Notes: generated from the sequence alone by a model not told the origin. Positions 10,113-18,972 are shown, counted from the stretch's first letter. The stretch is 42,484 nt of DNA from Bacteroidetes bacterium GWF2_29_10 (GCA_001768555.1 MEOD01000031.1:1-42484), one strand, 5' to 3'. Made by a program: numbers and translations.

Positions 10113-10295
10113 ATTACCAATTCGCATGTATGGGTATATAAAAATCCGTGTAAATCCGCGTTGAGTAGCATCTGCGTCATCCACGTTCCATACACTTGGC
10201 AATCCCTTCCCTTCCAAACACCACATTTCAAATCCCAGAGGGATGGCATTATTGTAGAACCACAAGCGTTAGCCAGTGGAACAACACAAACAAAA
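10113..10295. repeat. Dispersed repeat R2, copy 1 (direct repeat with 14891-15092)
   Basis: 'attaccaattcgcatgtatgggtatataaaaatccgtgtaaatccgcgttgagtagcatctgcgtcatcc...ccatacacttggcaat...atttcaaatcccagagggatggcattattgtagaaccac...' matches 14891-15092 almost throughout. Confidence 0.9.
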
Positions 10296-10396
10296 TAAAT
10301 TTCCATCAAATTTGCACTGTCCTGTCAAAAGGCTAAATCCCTACTTATTTTCAATTTGTCACTATCGTATCAGATTGTCGCTGTCTTTTTAAACTT

Positions 10397-10484
10397 GCCC
10401 ATAACGCTACGCAGCTACCCGAAAGTGATGATTTCGTAACACGTCAACCAAACACAAACTTTGATATAGGTGTTGTTATGTGGC
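10397..10484 (-). other. attC-like foldback at 3' end of the STAND NTPase gene
   Basis: Inverted repeat GCCCATAAC (10397-10405) / GTTATGTGGC (10475-10484), 9 bp with one bulged base; contains the stop codon (10476-10478) of the NTPase ORF. Confidence 0.4.
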
Positions 10485-13187
10485 GTTATTTTTCGATAGT
10501 GCGTCTTTCAATTTTTGTCCTAATTCAGTTATTGTTGTCGGAGTCATTACTTTTGAAATATCATTGTCAAAACTAGCAGGATTTTCAATATATGAAATTT
10601 TATTTAATTTATAAATAAATGGATTTTGGTAGTTCTGTGGCATTTCTTCAATTACTTTTTCACAAACCTGTTTGCCAATGTCTCTTCTGTTAATTCTAAT
10701 TGCAATTTCAATGTAATGAGTCAAACCGTCTAACACTAAATTCCGGCAACTTGGTGACAAGGTCATTAGGTCTATATCCTTAACAACATTGAATAGGTGT
10801 CCACCAGGATATTTAAATATTTCTTTAATACGTTCTTTCTGTTCATTATGAAAATTGTCATACTCGGATTTTGATATTTCATTAAACCTAAGTTTGCTTT
10901 TAATTTCATCTCTTTCAGAAACCACCATTATTGATTTATAAGTGGTAAGAATTCCTAATAATTCTAAATAAGTTTCTTGATTTAATTTAGGTTTCGCAGT
11001 GAAAAAATCTTGGATAATTTGAATTGCAAGATATTTAGAGTCTACTGATGAATCAATCCAAGCAGATGTTACATATCTTTCAATATAGATAGGGTCTTTT
11101 TTGAAAATTTGAAAGTAGTCTTGATATAATTTAAGTGCTTTTTGAACTTTGCTTTTATAAGAAATCAAATAAACAGCAAAATTAATAAGAGCTGTTCTTT
11201 TAATATCATATGGAGTTTTTTCTCTATTTAGTATATAGCGATATTTGTTTTCAACCTCAGGTTCCGATTCAATGAGACGACTTGCGTCTGCGTTTTCAAG
11301 TAATGCAATTTCGGTTGGGGCTCCTTTTTCAGTATTTATTAAGTTAAATCTATTTGTAATATTCCCATCAAATTCAGGACCTTTATTTTGATAGTAGATT
11401 TTCATCAACTTATATATTTCGGGCGAATAAACCTTGAAAAAATCCTTGTCTTCAACTATAATAATTTTAAGTTTTATTAATTCATTCAACGAATTTTGAA
11501 ATTCATCCTCTTTGTCCTCTTTACTTAAAATAAATTTAAGATTGCCAAGTAAACCGGACAAATCGTTTTCTTCTACCAATAAACTAATACCTAAAAACAT
11601 ATTTTTAGCATCAGTTGAAAGGTAATCATATATTCTATCGTATAGAAAATTTATCGCCTCTTTTGTTGACTTAATTTCAGTATTTAGAGCATCAGTTAAG
11701 GTCCCTTTTTGGGCAGAAAATATTCCTAATTGAAGAATAAACAAAGGTCTTCCAGAGGTAATTTCAAAAACCTTTTTAACTATATCCTTGTTTTTTAATT
11801 CCTTTTTTAATTGTTCTATGTTGAAAGATGGGGTTTCATTTTTAATCGCCTCTTGTAAAAAAACAATTGATTCTTCCTCTGTTAACTCTTTTGTTTGTAT
11901 CTCTTCTCCTGTAATAAGGGTTGCAGCCCTTGTTGTTAAAACAACTTTATGATGATTTATATCAAGCTGTTTTATGAAAGAAACAATTCTACCTTTCTCA
12001 TCTTTAGTGAACGTTTCAAAGTCATCAATAATTATTAAAAGTTTACCAGAGTATTGAATAATTGGCTCTGTTGCAAACGAGGAATCATTAAAAAGTATTA
12101 GATTTATTTTTGAAACAATTCCTTCCAAAGATGAAATTCCATCTGCAATTGGCTTTATCTTACCTTGATAATAATTGTAGTATCTATCTTTTGCTGATAA
12201 AAAAATTATGTAGTCAAATTGTTTACGTTCTTGATTACATAAAATTTCACAAACTCTTTGAATAGAAGCTGTCTTGCCAACTCCACCGTGTCCCCAAATG
12301 GTAGCAAATACAGAAGCTCTATTTTTCTCCAAAAAATCGGTGACTTTTTTTGTTATTCCTATATCAATATATTTTTTGAAATTATTGTCAAACATATTAA
12401 TGACTGTTCCATTTGCAGATTTTCTCTTTATATTGTCGGTTGAAATTGAAAGTCTTTCAAATTCAACAACCTCTGAAGTAAAAAAAGCTGTTTTAAGAAG
12501 TCTATTAAATTTCGTTCTACCAGTTAACTTTTCTTCTATTGAACAGAATGTATAAAATTCAGATTCACTTTCGATTTTGATGAAAGGCGATAATCTTAAA
12601 TATTCATTATTTTTTGAGTATAAGTATATGTCACCAACATTGAAGGAGCAAATTCCCTTCGGACAAGTCCAAGCAAGGTATGTTGTACCATTGGACTTGT
12701 ATGAAATCCCTCTATAAGCTTCTTGGTCTTCTTTTGTTACTTTTATAATGTCCGCTTCTGCAAATATTATACAAGTTTCAGGCGTTTCAATTATTTCAAA
12801 AAAAGTTTCGAAAAAGTCTAAATAATTTTCTGTATCATCCTCAAACGAAAATCCGTGTCCTATTTTTTCATTTCTAAAGCTAGGGTATTCGTCAATGAAT
12901 TGATTTAATTTCTTTAGTCTTTTTGTTCCAAAGAACTCATTATAGGTATCTAGCTTTCTAATGATTGAAACAATTATTCCAATTGATGGTTTTAAGATAC
13001 AATTTACAACGTATTCTCTTTCGTCAATACTTATTTTTGTCCAGTTTTTATTCCATAAATATGATAGGATATAAATTAATAAAAATTCAAATTTAGATTG
13101 ATAATATACTCTAAGGTCCGATTTTTGTCCATCCGACTTTAAGAAATTAATTTTTCTGTTTATTTGGCTTAGTATATAATTATTCAT
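10476..13187 (-). CDS. STAND/NB-ARC-type NTPase with N-terminal RNxxxxH (HEPN-like) motif; putative antiphage/conflict protein
   Basis: 903 aa; Walker A 'IWGHGGVGKT' (12270-12293), Walker B 'KLLIIIDDFETF', sensor-like 'VVLTTRAAT', 'FDYIIFLSAKDR'; 'FRNEKIGHGF' (R105-H111; 12855-12875); alpha-helical C-terminal region. Confidence 0.8.
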   Translation of the reverse strand: MNNYILSQINRKINFLKSDGQKSDLRVYYQSKFEFLLIYILSYLWNKNWTKISIDEREYVVNCILKPSIGIIVSIIRKLDTYNEFFGTKRLKKLNQFIDEYPSFRNEKIGHGFSFEDDTENYLDFFETFFEIIETPETCIIFAEADIIKVTKEDQEAYRGISYKSNGTTYLAWTCPKGICSFNVGDIYLYSKNNEYLRLSPFIKIESESEFYTFCSIEEKLTGRTKFNRLLKTAFFTSEVVEFERLSISTDNIKRKSANGTVINMFDNNFKKYIDIGITKKVTDFLEKNRASVFATIWGHGGVGKTASIQRVCEILCNQERKQFDYIIFLSAKDRYYNYYQGKIKPIADGISSLEGIVSKINLILFNDSSFATEPIIQYSGKLLIIIDDFETFTKDEKGRIVSFIKQLDINHHKVVLTTRAATLITGEEIQTKELTEEESIVFLQEAIKNETPSFNIEQLKKELKNKDIVKKVFEITSGRPLFILQLGIFSAQKGTLTDALNTEIKSTKEAINFLYDRIYDYLSTDAKNMFLGISLLVEENDLSGLLGNLKFILSKEDKEDEFQNSLNELIKLKIIIVEDKDFFKVYSPEIYKLMKIYYQNKGPEFDGNITNRFNLINTEKGAPTEIALLENADASRLIESEPEVENKYRYILNREKTPYDIKRTALINFAVYLISYKSKVQKALKLYQDYFQIFKKDPIYIERYVTSAWIDSSVDSKYLAIQIIQDFFTAKPKLNQETYLELLGILTTYKSIMVVSERDEIKSKLRFNEISKSEYDNFHNEQKERIKEIFKYPGGHLFNVVKDIDLMTLSPSCRNLVLDGLTHYIEIAIRINRRDIGKQVCEKVIEEMPQNYQNPFIYKLNKISYIENPASFDNDISKVMTPTTITELGQKLKDALSKNNAT

Positions 13188-13217
13188 TGGTCAATTGTTT
13201 TTGTCTGTTTTAAATTT

Positions 13218-13272
13218 GCCCACAACTTGTATATATGTATCACAAAATTAGTCATATACAACTATTTTGGGG
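13218..13272 (-). other. attC-like hairpin between the NTPase and AbiC-like genes
   Basis: GCCCACAACTTGTATATATG ... TCATATACAACTATTTTGGGG: inner stem TTGTATATG/CATATaTACAA, outer stem GCCC(A)/TGGGG, separated by unpaired bases. Confidence 0.4.
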
Positions 13273-13350
13273 TGTATAGGAGCCATAAAATATCCTTTCT
13301 ATTATTTTATAAATCATCAAATGGGCTTTTTTATATTTTAAATACATATC

Positions 13351-13359
13351 GCAAATTTA
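13351..13359 (-). promoter_or_regulatory. Possible Bacteroidota -7 element in leader of the NTPase gene
   Basis: Reverse strand TAAATTTGC fits TAnnTTTG; conserved in the second leader copy. No convincing -33 TTTG at the expected spacing. Confidence 0.3.
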
Positions 13360-13573
13360 CATTTTTATTTTAATTAATCATTTTTATTTATTCAATTTCT
13401 CAGTCTGTTGATAATATCTTATCCCCGTCTTCTAGCATTGGCGGTAACGGTGGCAATATGGTCTGAAAGGGATTGCTGAGAACTTCACTATCAATATGCA
13501 ATGAAATTGATGTGGGTGAAGAGCTTCGCATACCACTAATGCCCTTTTTGGCTATATTGCATGTTAGGCAAAG

Positions 13574-14488
13574 TTAATTTATTTCATCTTCTTCATATGT
13601 CATTGAAAAAAAATCCTTTGGATTATAGTCACCTAAATAACCAGATGGTATATTTTTAATCAATTCATACCTTTCAATGTATTCACTTTCTTTCCACTTT
13701 TTCCCAAATCTAGAAACAATATTAAAAAAGAAGACATAAAGTTCTGGGTTAGATAATTGAGCTCTTAAAATCTTTATGTATTGTTTCTTCTCTTCTATTG
13801 TTAAATATTGGTCGCTATCAATTAATTTAACCGCATTATATAAATTTCGGAAATAGCTACTTAAACTTGTTTGATTTGTTCTTCCAATCTTTTTGGAATC
13901 AAAGTTTTTTGCTTCAAGCAACAATTTGGCAATTTCATTCCCTTGTTTATATCTAGACAGTTTATTATCAGTGAACTTCTCCCAATCTTTATCTATCCCA
14001 TAATAAAACGCTACATAGACAATATCAATGATTTCATCATCGCTTAGTTTTAATTTTAAATCACTTTTGATTTTGTTTACAACACCAAATAATTCAATTA
14101 ATTGAAGTTTGAAAATTACAAAGGCTCTTCTGCCTTCAATTTTATCTTCTTTTCTAGCTGGGTCAATATGCGAAATACTTAATTGCTTTACATTCTCAGT
14201 ATGATAATCAAGCATTTTAAAGAAATTGCTACCCGTTTGACTTTTTTTATTGTCTATGTTTTGCTTAATCAATGTTACTAAAATCAGCAGTGTACTAGTT
14301 ATGGCAAACAATGACCCAATAAATCCACCAAAAAAATCACCAAACTTTGATGCTAAATCAGGGTTAATTTGAAATGAAGTATTATAATACGCTTTATTAA
14401 AAACTGTGAAAAAGAATATTATAAATCCAACTAATCCCAAAAAAGCTACAATTATCCATAAAATTCGAATAGTTCTTATTAATGCCAT
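13574..14488 (-). CDS. Membrane protein resembling putative phage abortive infection protein (putAbiC family)
   Basis: 304 aa; two N-terminal TM helices, 'FGDFFGGFIGSLFAITSTLLILVTLIKQ' then soluble helical domain with 'FFKMLDYHTENV'; architecture and motifs as I recall for the putAbiC family. Confidence 0.6.
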   Translation of the reverse strand: MALIRTIRILWIIVAFLGLVGFIIFFFTVFNKAYYNTSFQINPDLASKFGDFFGGFIGSLFAITSTLLILVTLIKQNIDNKKSQTGSNFFKMLDYHTENVKQLSISHIDPARKEDKIEGRRAFVIFKLQLIELFGVVNKIKSDLKLKLSDDEIIDIVYVAFYYGIDKDWEKFTDNKLSRYKQGNEIAKLLLEAKNFDSKKIGRTNQTSLSSYFRNLYNAVKLIDSDQYLTIEEKKQYIKILRAQLSNPELYVFFFNIVSRFGKKWKESEYIERYELIKNIPSGYLGDYNPKDFFSMTYEEDEIN

Positions 14489-14531
14489 ATTATCATAGTT
14501 TTAAGTGTTGCTAATTGTTTCTTTTAATGTT

Positions 14532-14585
14532 GCCCACAACTTATATATATGTGCCATAAACTTGGTTCTATACAACCATTTGGGC
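14532..14585 (-). other. attC-like hairpin upstream of the AbiC-like gene
   Basis: GCCCACAACTTATATATA ... TATACAACCATTTGGGC: outer stem GCCCA/TGGGC and inner TTATATA/TATACAA-type stem with an intervening unpaired segment. Confidence 0.4.
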
Positions 14586-14646
14586 ATATAGGAACCATCA
14601 TATATTTATTTTTATAAACCATCAATGGACTTTTTAAATACATATC

Positions 14647-14655
14647 GCAAATTTA
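14647..14655 (-). promoter_or_regulatory. Possible Bacteroidota -7 element in leader of the AbiC-like gene
   Basis: Reverse strand TAAATTTGC (TAnnTTTG), same position in the leader repeat as 13351-13359. Confidence 0.3.
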
Positions 14656-14890
14656 CATTTTTATTTTAAGTTAATCATTTTTATTTATTCAATTTCTCAG
14701 TCTGTTGATAATATATCGTCCGTCTTCTAGCATTGGCGGTAACGATGGCGGTATGAGACCATTGCAAAAAGTACATTTTAATAATTTCGTTATTAAATCT
14801 CACTAATTTTTTAGATTTTGCTATTGATTCATCAACAATTTATCACACAATAATAATATGTAGGGGCAATCCCTTGCTGTTGCACACATT

Positions 14891-15092
14891 ATTACCAATT
14901 CCCATGTATAGGTATATAAAAAATCCGTGTAAATCTGCGTTGCGTAGCATCTGCGTCATCCGTGTGCCATACATTCTCGCCACATCTACATCCGTGTTCC
15001 ATACACTTGGCAATCAACACAAATTTCAAATCCCGGAGGGATGGCATTATTGTAGAACCACCTACGTTAGTGGGTGGAACAAAACAAACACA
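14891..15092. repeat. Dispersed repeat R2, copy 2
   Basis: 'attaccaattcccatgtataggtatataaaaaatccgtgtaaatctgcgttgcgtagcatctgcgtcatccgtg...ccatacacttggcaatcaacacaaatttcaaatcccggagggatggcattattgtagaacc...'. Confidence 0.9.
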
Positions 15093-15255
15093 CCGAATTC
15101 CTAGCGCCGAAGGTGCAACATATTCTTTTTTAAATTATAAAAAAATGGTCATACTATTTCAGGCATTTACATAAAAAAAGCAAAATTTATTAAAAAAAAT
15201 TAACAACGAATTATTAATTTTAACGAATTTAGCAAAAATTTAAATATCAATAAAT

Positions 15256-16626
15256 ATGGTTAGATTTTTAATTCTAATTTTAATTGTAATAGCAAGTAAT
15301 ATAAATGCTCAACAAAAAAAATACGATGTAAAAATAACAATAAAAGGCTTTGATAATAAAATGCTATATTTTTACAAGTTTCAAGATTTAATGCCTGAGG
15401 TAATAGACACACTCTTTTCAGATAATAATGGGAATGTATTTATTGACATGCATGGAAAAGATGTTGGAATGTATAGAATAACAGGTATAGACAAAAATAA
15501 ATTTGATTTTATTTTTAATAATGAACCCATTGAAATTAATTCTTCTTATGACAATTTTAATGATAATATAAATGTTATAGCTTCAAAAGAAAATCAAGTG
15601 TATTATGATTTGTTAAAACAGGATAAATTATTTCAAAATAGAATTGATATATTAAATCAGCTACTTTACTACTATCCTAAAAATACAGATTTTTATAAAA
15701 ATATAAAACTAGAATACATAACAGTACAAAACGAAAGAAAAAATTACTTAGCAAAAACAATACAAGATAATAATCAACTGTACGTTGCAAAAATAATACA
15801 AATTAACAATAATCCTTTTTTGGATCCTGAATTAAACCCATTAGAAAGATTAAAACAATCTAAAGAAAAATTTTTAGATAATATAGACTTTTCAGACAAA
15901 AACCTTTATGCATCAAATGGTATTACTAATAAAATTCTATCTTACTTTTCTTTATATAATGAATCAGATTATAAAAAAGATCAGTTGGAAGATTCTTTAT
16001 TAGTTGCTGTAAATAATGTATTTTCTAAGGTTCAGCATAATCAATATGCAATTAATTCTATTGCAAAATATTTTTCTTTTTTATTTGATGATTACGGTTT
16101 TAATAAGATTTTAAAATACATTTACGAATACTATCTTAATGATGATGTTTGTGATGATGTTAAAAGAAAAATAGACACCAAATTAAGATATGAAGCTTTT
16201 AATAAAATGACTACTGGTGTTAAAATTGAAGATTTTTCATTTGTAGACATCAATGGTAATAATTATAAGTTTTCTGAAACTAAATATGATTTTAACTTAA
16301 TCTTATTCTGGTCGTCAGAATGTTCTCACTGCAATAAATTAATAGATGAATTAAAAAAAATATACTCTTCTCAAAAAGAAAAAGAATTTGAAATTGTAGC
16401 AATTAGTTTGGATTTGTCTCAAAAAAACTACAAAAAATTTATAAAGGATAAAGATATAAAATGGATTAATTATGTCGATTTCAAAGGGTGGGATAATGAA
16501 TTAGCTAAGAAATTTTACATTTATAGCACTCCTTCAATGTATATAGTCAATAAAGAAGGAATTATTATAGCAAAAACTAATAAAATAGAAGATATAAAAA
16601 ATATAATAAAAACTGAGAATCATTAA
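15256..16626 (+). CDS. Secreted thioredoxin-like (TlpA/AhpC-TSA type) protein
   Basis: 456 aa; signal peptide; 'FNLILFWSSECSHCNKLIDELKKIY' CxxC motif; 'FYIYSTPSMYIVNKEG' cis-Pro region. Confidence 0.85.
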   Translation: MVRFLILILIVIASNINAQQKKYDVKITIKGFDNKMLYFYKFQDLMPEVIDTLFSDNNGNVFIDMHGKDVGMYRITGIDKNKFDFIFNNEPIEINSSYDNFNDNINVIASKENQVYYDLLKQDKLFQNRIDILNQLLYYYPKNTDFYKNIKLEYITVQNERKNYLAKTIQDNNQLYVAKIIQINNNPFLDPELNPLERLKQSKEKFLDNIDFSDKNLYASNGITNKILSYFSLYNESDYKKDQLEDSLLVAVNNVFSKVQHNQYAINSIAKYFSFLFDDYGFNKILKYIYEYYLNDDVCDDVKRKIDTKLRYEAFNKMTTGVKIEDFSFVDINGNNYKFSETKYDFNLILFWSSECSHCNKLIDELKKIYSSQKEKEFEIVAISLDLSQKNYKKFIKDKDIKWINYVDFKGWDNELAKKFYIYSTPSMYIVNKEGIIIAKTNKIEDIKNIIKTENH

Positions 16627-17802
16627 TCAATTATTATTATCCCGTTTTTCTAAAATAAAAGTTGATAAAGCTAATAACATCCATGCTTGCGACCAACGCA
16701 TAAAAGATATTTTGTTTTTCCCTAATCTGTTAATTTTATAATAGAAGTATCCTTTTTTATCCTGCATATTATCAATCGTCCAATCAGCTATTTTTCGAGC
16801 AAATAGTAAATATTTTTCATTATACATTTTATGGGTTGCAAATGTAATTATCCCCTGAGATTGATTATGAATATCAACAGGATATTCTTTTGGTATTCGC
16901 CATAAAGACTTGCCTTCTTGATTAAATTGATTATTGTAATAAAAATCTAAACCTTTTACTATAGATTCTTTATATTTATTTTCATCTATTTCTGTAAGTT
17001 TAATAATATTTGAAATAGAATTTAGAACAAATCCTTGATGAAAATCTATCTGTTTTTTTTCTGTTTTTTTTTGCAAATTATAATCATAAAACCACACTCC
17101 ATTTTCCTTTTGCATACTAACAACACTATTAACTAGTTCATCTATCAAATTCAAATTATCTGTATTATTAGTTATTTTATATACTATTGCAAGGATTTCT
17201 GCTCCTAATAAAGACGCATTATAACAACAATTTTTATAATCTTTCGTGTATGCTATGCATTTCCCGTTATAAAACTTATTAATTGGCAAATCCTTAATAA
17301 TAAAATCTGCTGAAGAAATTATAATCTCTTTAGCACTTTCTGAACCCGTAATAGTAAAATACTCATATATCCCTTGAATTACAAAACTAGTGACAACTGC
17401 TGATGGAGCATAAGCTGGAAGACTATTAGAAATACTTACCCAATCAAAATTATATCCCCAAGCAGCACCACTATATCCTTCAGATTTTAAAGATTTAATG
17501 ATTTCGAATAGCTTATGAGATTGTTCTAAATAATGATTATCATTAAATTGTTTGTATAGTTTACAATAAGCTGAAAGAAGAAGTCCGATTCCTTTAGGAT
17601 TATATTCCTTATGAACTCCTATTAAAGGCCTTATGTTAAAAGCATTTCGTTTTTGGATTTGAGTAAAAACTGCAGGAATAACATTACCTTTTAATATTTT
17701 AAATAATGGAGAATTTAAGCTATCATAGGGATCATAACCTTTAAATTCTTCTCTTTCTATATAAGATGAAAGTGTATTAATTGCATTTTTAATTGTATCC
17801 AT
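16627..17802 (-). CDS. Alpha/alpha-toroid (six-hairpin glycosidase-like) protein, function unknown
   Basis: 391 aa; 'YNASLLGAEILAIVYKIT', 'VVSMQKENGVWFYDYN', 'IDFHQGFVLNSISNII', 'DIHNQSQGIITF' repeat-helix motifs. Confidence 0.55.
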   Translation of the reverse strand: MDTIKNAINTLSSYIEREEFKGYDPYDSLNSPLFKILKGNVIPAVFTQIQKRNAFNIRPLIGVHKEYNPKGIGLLLSAYCKLYKQFNDNHYLEQSHKLFEIIKSLKSEGYSGAAWGYNFDWVSISNSLPAYAPSAVVTSFVIQGIYEYFTITGSESAKEIIISSADFIIKDLPINKFYNGKCIAYTKDYKNCCYNASLLGAEILAIVYKITNNTDNLNLIDELVNSVVSMQKENGVWFYDYNLQKKTEKKQIDFHQGFVLNSISNIIKLTEIDENKYKESIVKGLDFYYNNQFNQEGKSLWRIPKEYPVDIHNQSQGIITFATHKMYNEKYLLFARKIADWTIDNMQDKKGYFYYKINRLGKNKISFMRWSQAWMLLALSTFILEKRDNNN

Positions 17803-18044
17803 TTTTTATAATTAATATTGTTTAATCAAAATTTAACCAAATAAGTAAGATTTAACCTCTTTTTATAAAATTATACAAAAAATAATAAAAATATCAAATA
17901 ATTAATTATTCCCATATTAATATTCCAAAAATAGATAATAATAAGTATTTTTATAAAAACCTACAAATATATAAAAAATTAAAATATTCCGATCTTTACA
18001 CGATTTATTATTACAATGTTCTAAAATTATTATTTTAATTTTAT

Positions 18045-18788
18045 TTATAAATTTTTAAATTTCCATATTCTTGCGGAAATCCAATTTGATTTTTTGGATA
18101 TATAATTAGATGGTTTATTGGCTGTCCACTTTCTCGGATTTGGCAAACATGCAACAATAAGACTCGCTTCTTTTTTATTTAAATCAGATGCATTTTTTTT
18201 GAAATATTCCATAGAGGCAGCTTCAGCTCCATATAATCCTCTACCCATTTCTATAACATTCAAGTAAACTTCCATTATTCTTTCTTTACTCCAAATTAGC
18301 TCAATTAATGTTGTAAAATATACTTCAAGACCTTTTCTCAGCCATGACCTACCCTGCCATAAAAATACGTTTTTAGCTGTCTGTTGAGATATTGTGCTTG
18401 CTCCTTTTATCGTCTTATGTTTTTTGTTCTGCTTATATACTTTTTGTATTGATTCAAAATCAAATCCATAATGCTCTTTAAATTTTTGATCTTCAGATGC
18501 AATAACAGCACCCACAATGTTAGGAGATATCTTATCTAAAGGCACCCATTTTTTATTAATTTGCTCTCCATCTTCAACATTTCTAATTACCATTAACGGT
18601 GTTATTGGAGGGTTAACAAAACGAAATAATATAACTGACGATATAGATATTATTAAAAATATAAATAACCCTTTTTTTATATATTTTAGAATCATTAAAA
18701 CATATGTTTTAGTTTTACTATTTGATGTTTTTGTCTTTTTAGTTTTTTCTTTCTTCCCACCCTGCTGCTTTTTACTTAAAGTTTGCAT
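18045..18788 (-). CDS. mtgA: Monofunctional biosynthetic peptidoglycan transglycosylase
   Basis: 247 aa; GT51 motifs 'VIASEDQKFKEHYGFDFESI', 'GASTISQQTAKNVFLWQGRSWLRKGLEVYFT', 'KERIMEVYLNVIEMGRGLYGAEAAS'. Confidence 0.92.
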   Translation of the reverse strand: MQTLSKKQQGGKKEKTKKTKTSNSKTKTYVLMILKYIKKGLFIFLIISISSVILFRFVNPPITPLMVIRNVEDGEQINKKWVPLDKISPNIVGAVIASEDQKFKEHYGFDFESIQKVYKQNKKHKTIKGASTISQQTAKNVFLWQGRSWLRKGLEVYFTTLIELIWSKERIMEVYLNVIEMGRGLYGAEAASMEYFKKNASDLNKKEASLIVACLPNPRKWTANKPSNYISKKSNWISARIWKFKNL

Positions 18789-18972
18789 TTGTTCTATTTA
18801 TGCTTAATAATTTTTTCGACAAAATTAATGGTAATTTTTTAATGAAATTAATATTCAATACAAAAAAACAATATTAACAACACGTTATCTTTAATTAGCA
18901 AAATATTTTTTAATAATTGCTTGTTTATTAATTCTATTTATTAATATTGCAAAGAGAATACATCAAATTATT

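Larger units (their letters stand above)
13218..13470. repeat. Gene-leader repeat R3, copy 1 (direct repeat with 14532-14762)
   Basis: Near-identical core 'aaatacatatcgcaaatttacatttttattttaa(g)ttaatcatttttatttattcaatttctcagtctgttgataatat...cgtcttctagcattggcggtaacg(g/a)tggc' plus the hairpin and GCCCACAACTT end. Confidence 0.9.
14532..14762. repeat. Gene-leader repeat R3, copy 2
   Basis: Direct repeat of 13218-13470. Confidence 0.9.

Noticed and set aside
9945-10309. ORFs 9945..10298 (+) and 10070..10309 (-)
   Set aside because: They translate dispersed repeats R1/R2; the similar peptides at 14874..15174 arise from the other R2 copy.
14874-15174. ORFs 14874..15104 and 14962..15174
   Set aside because: Translation of R2 copy 2 in two frames; repeat-derived.
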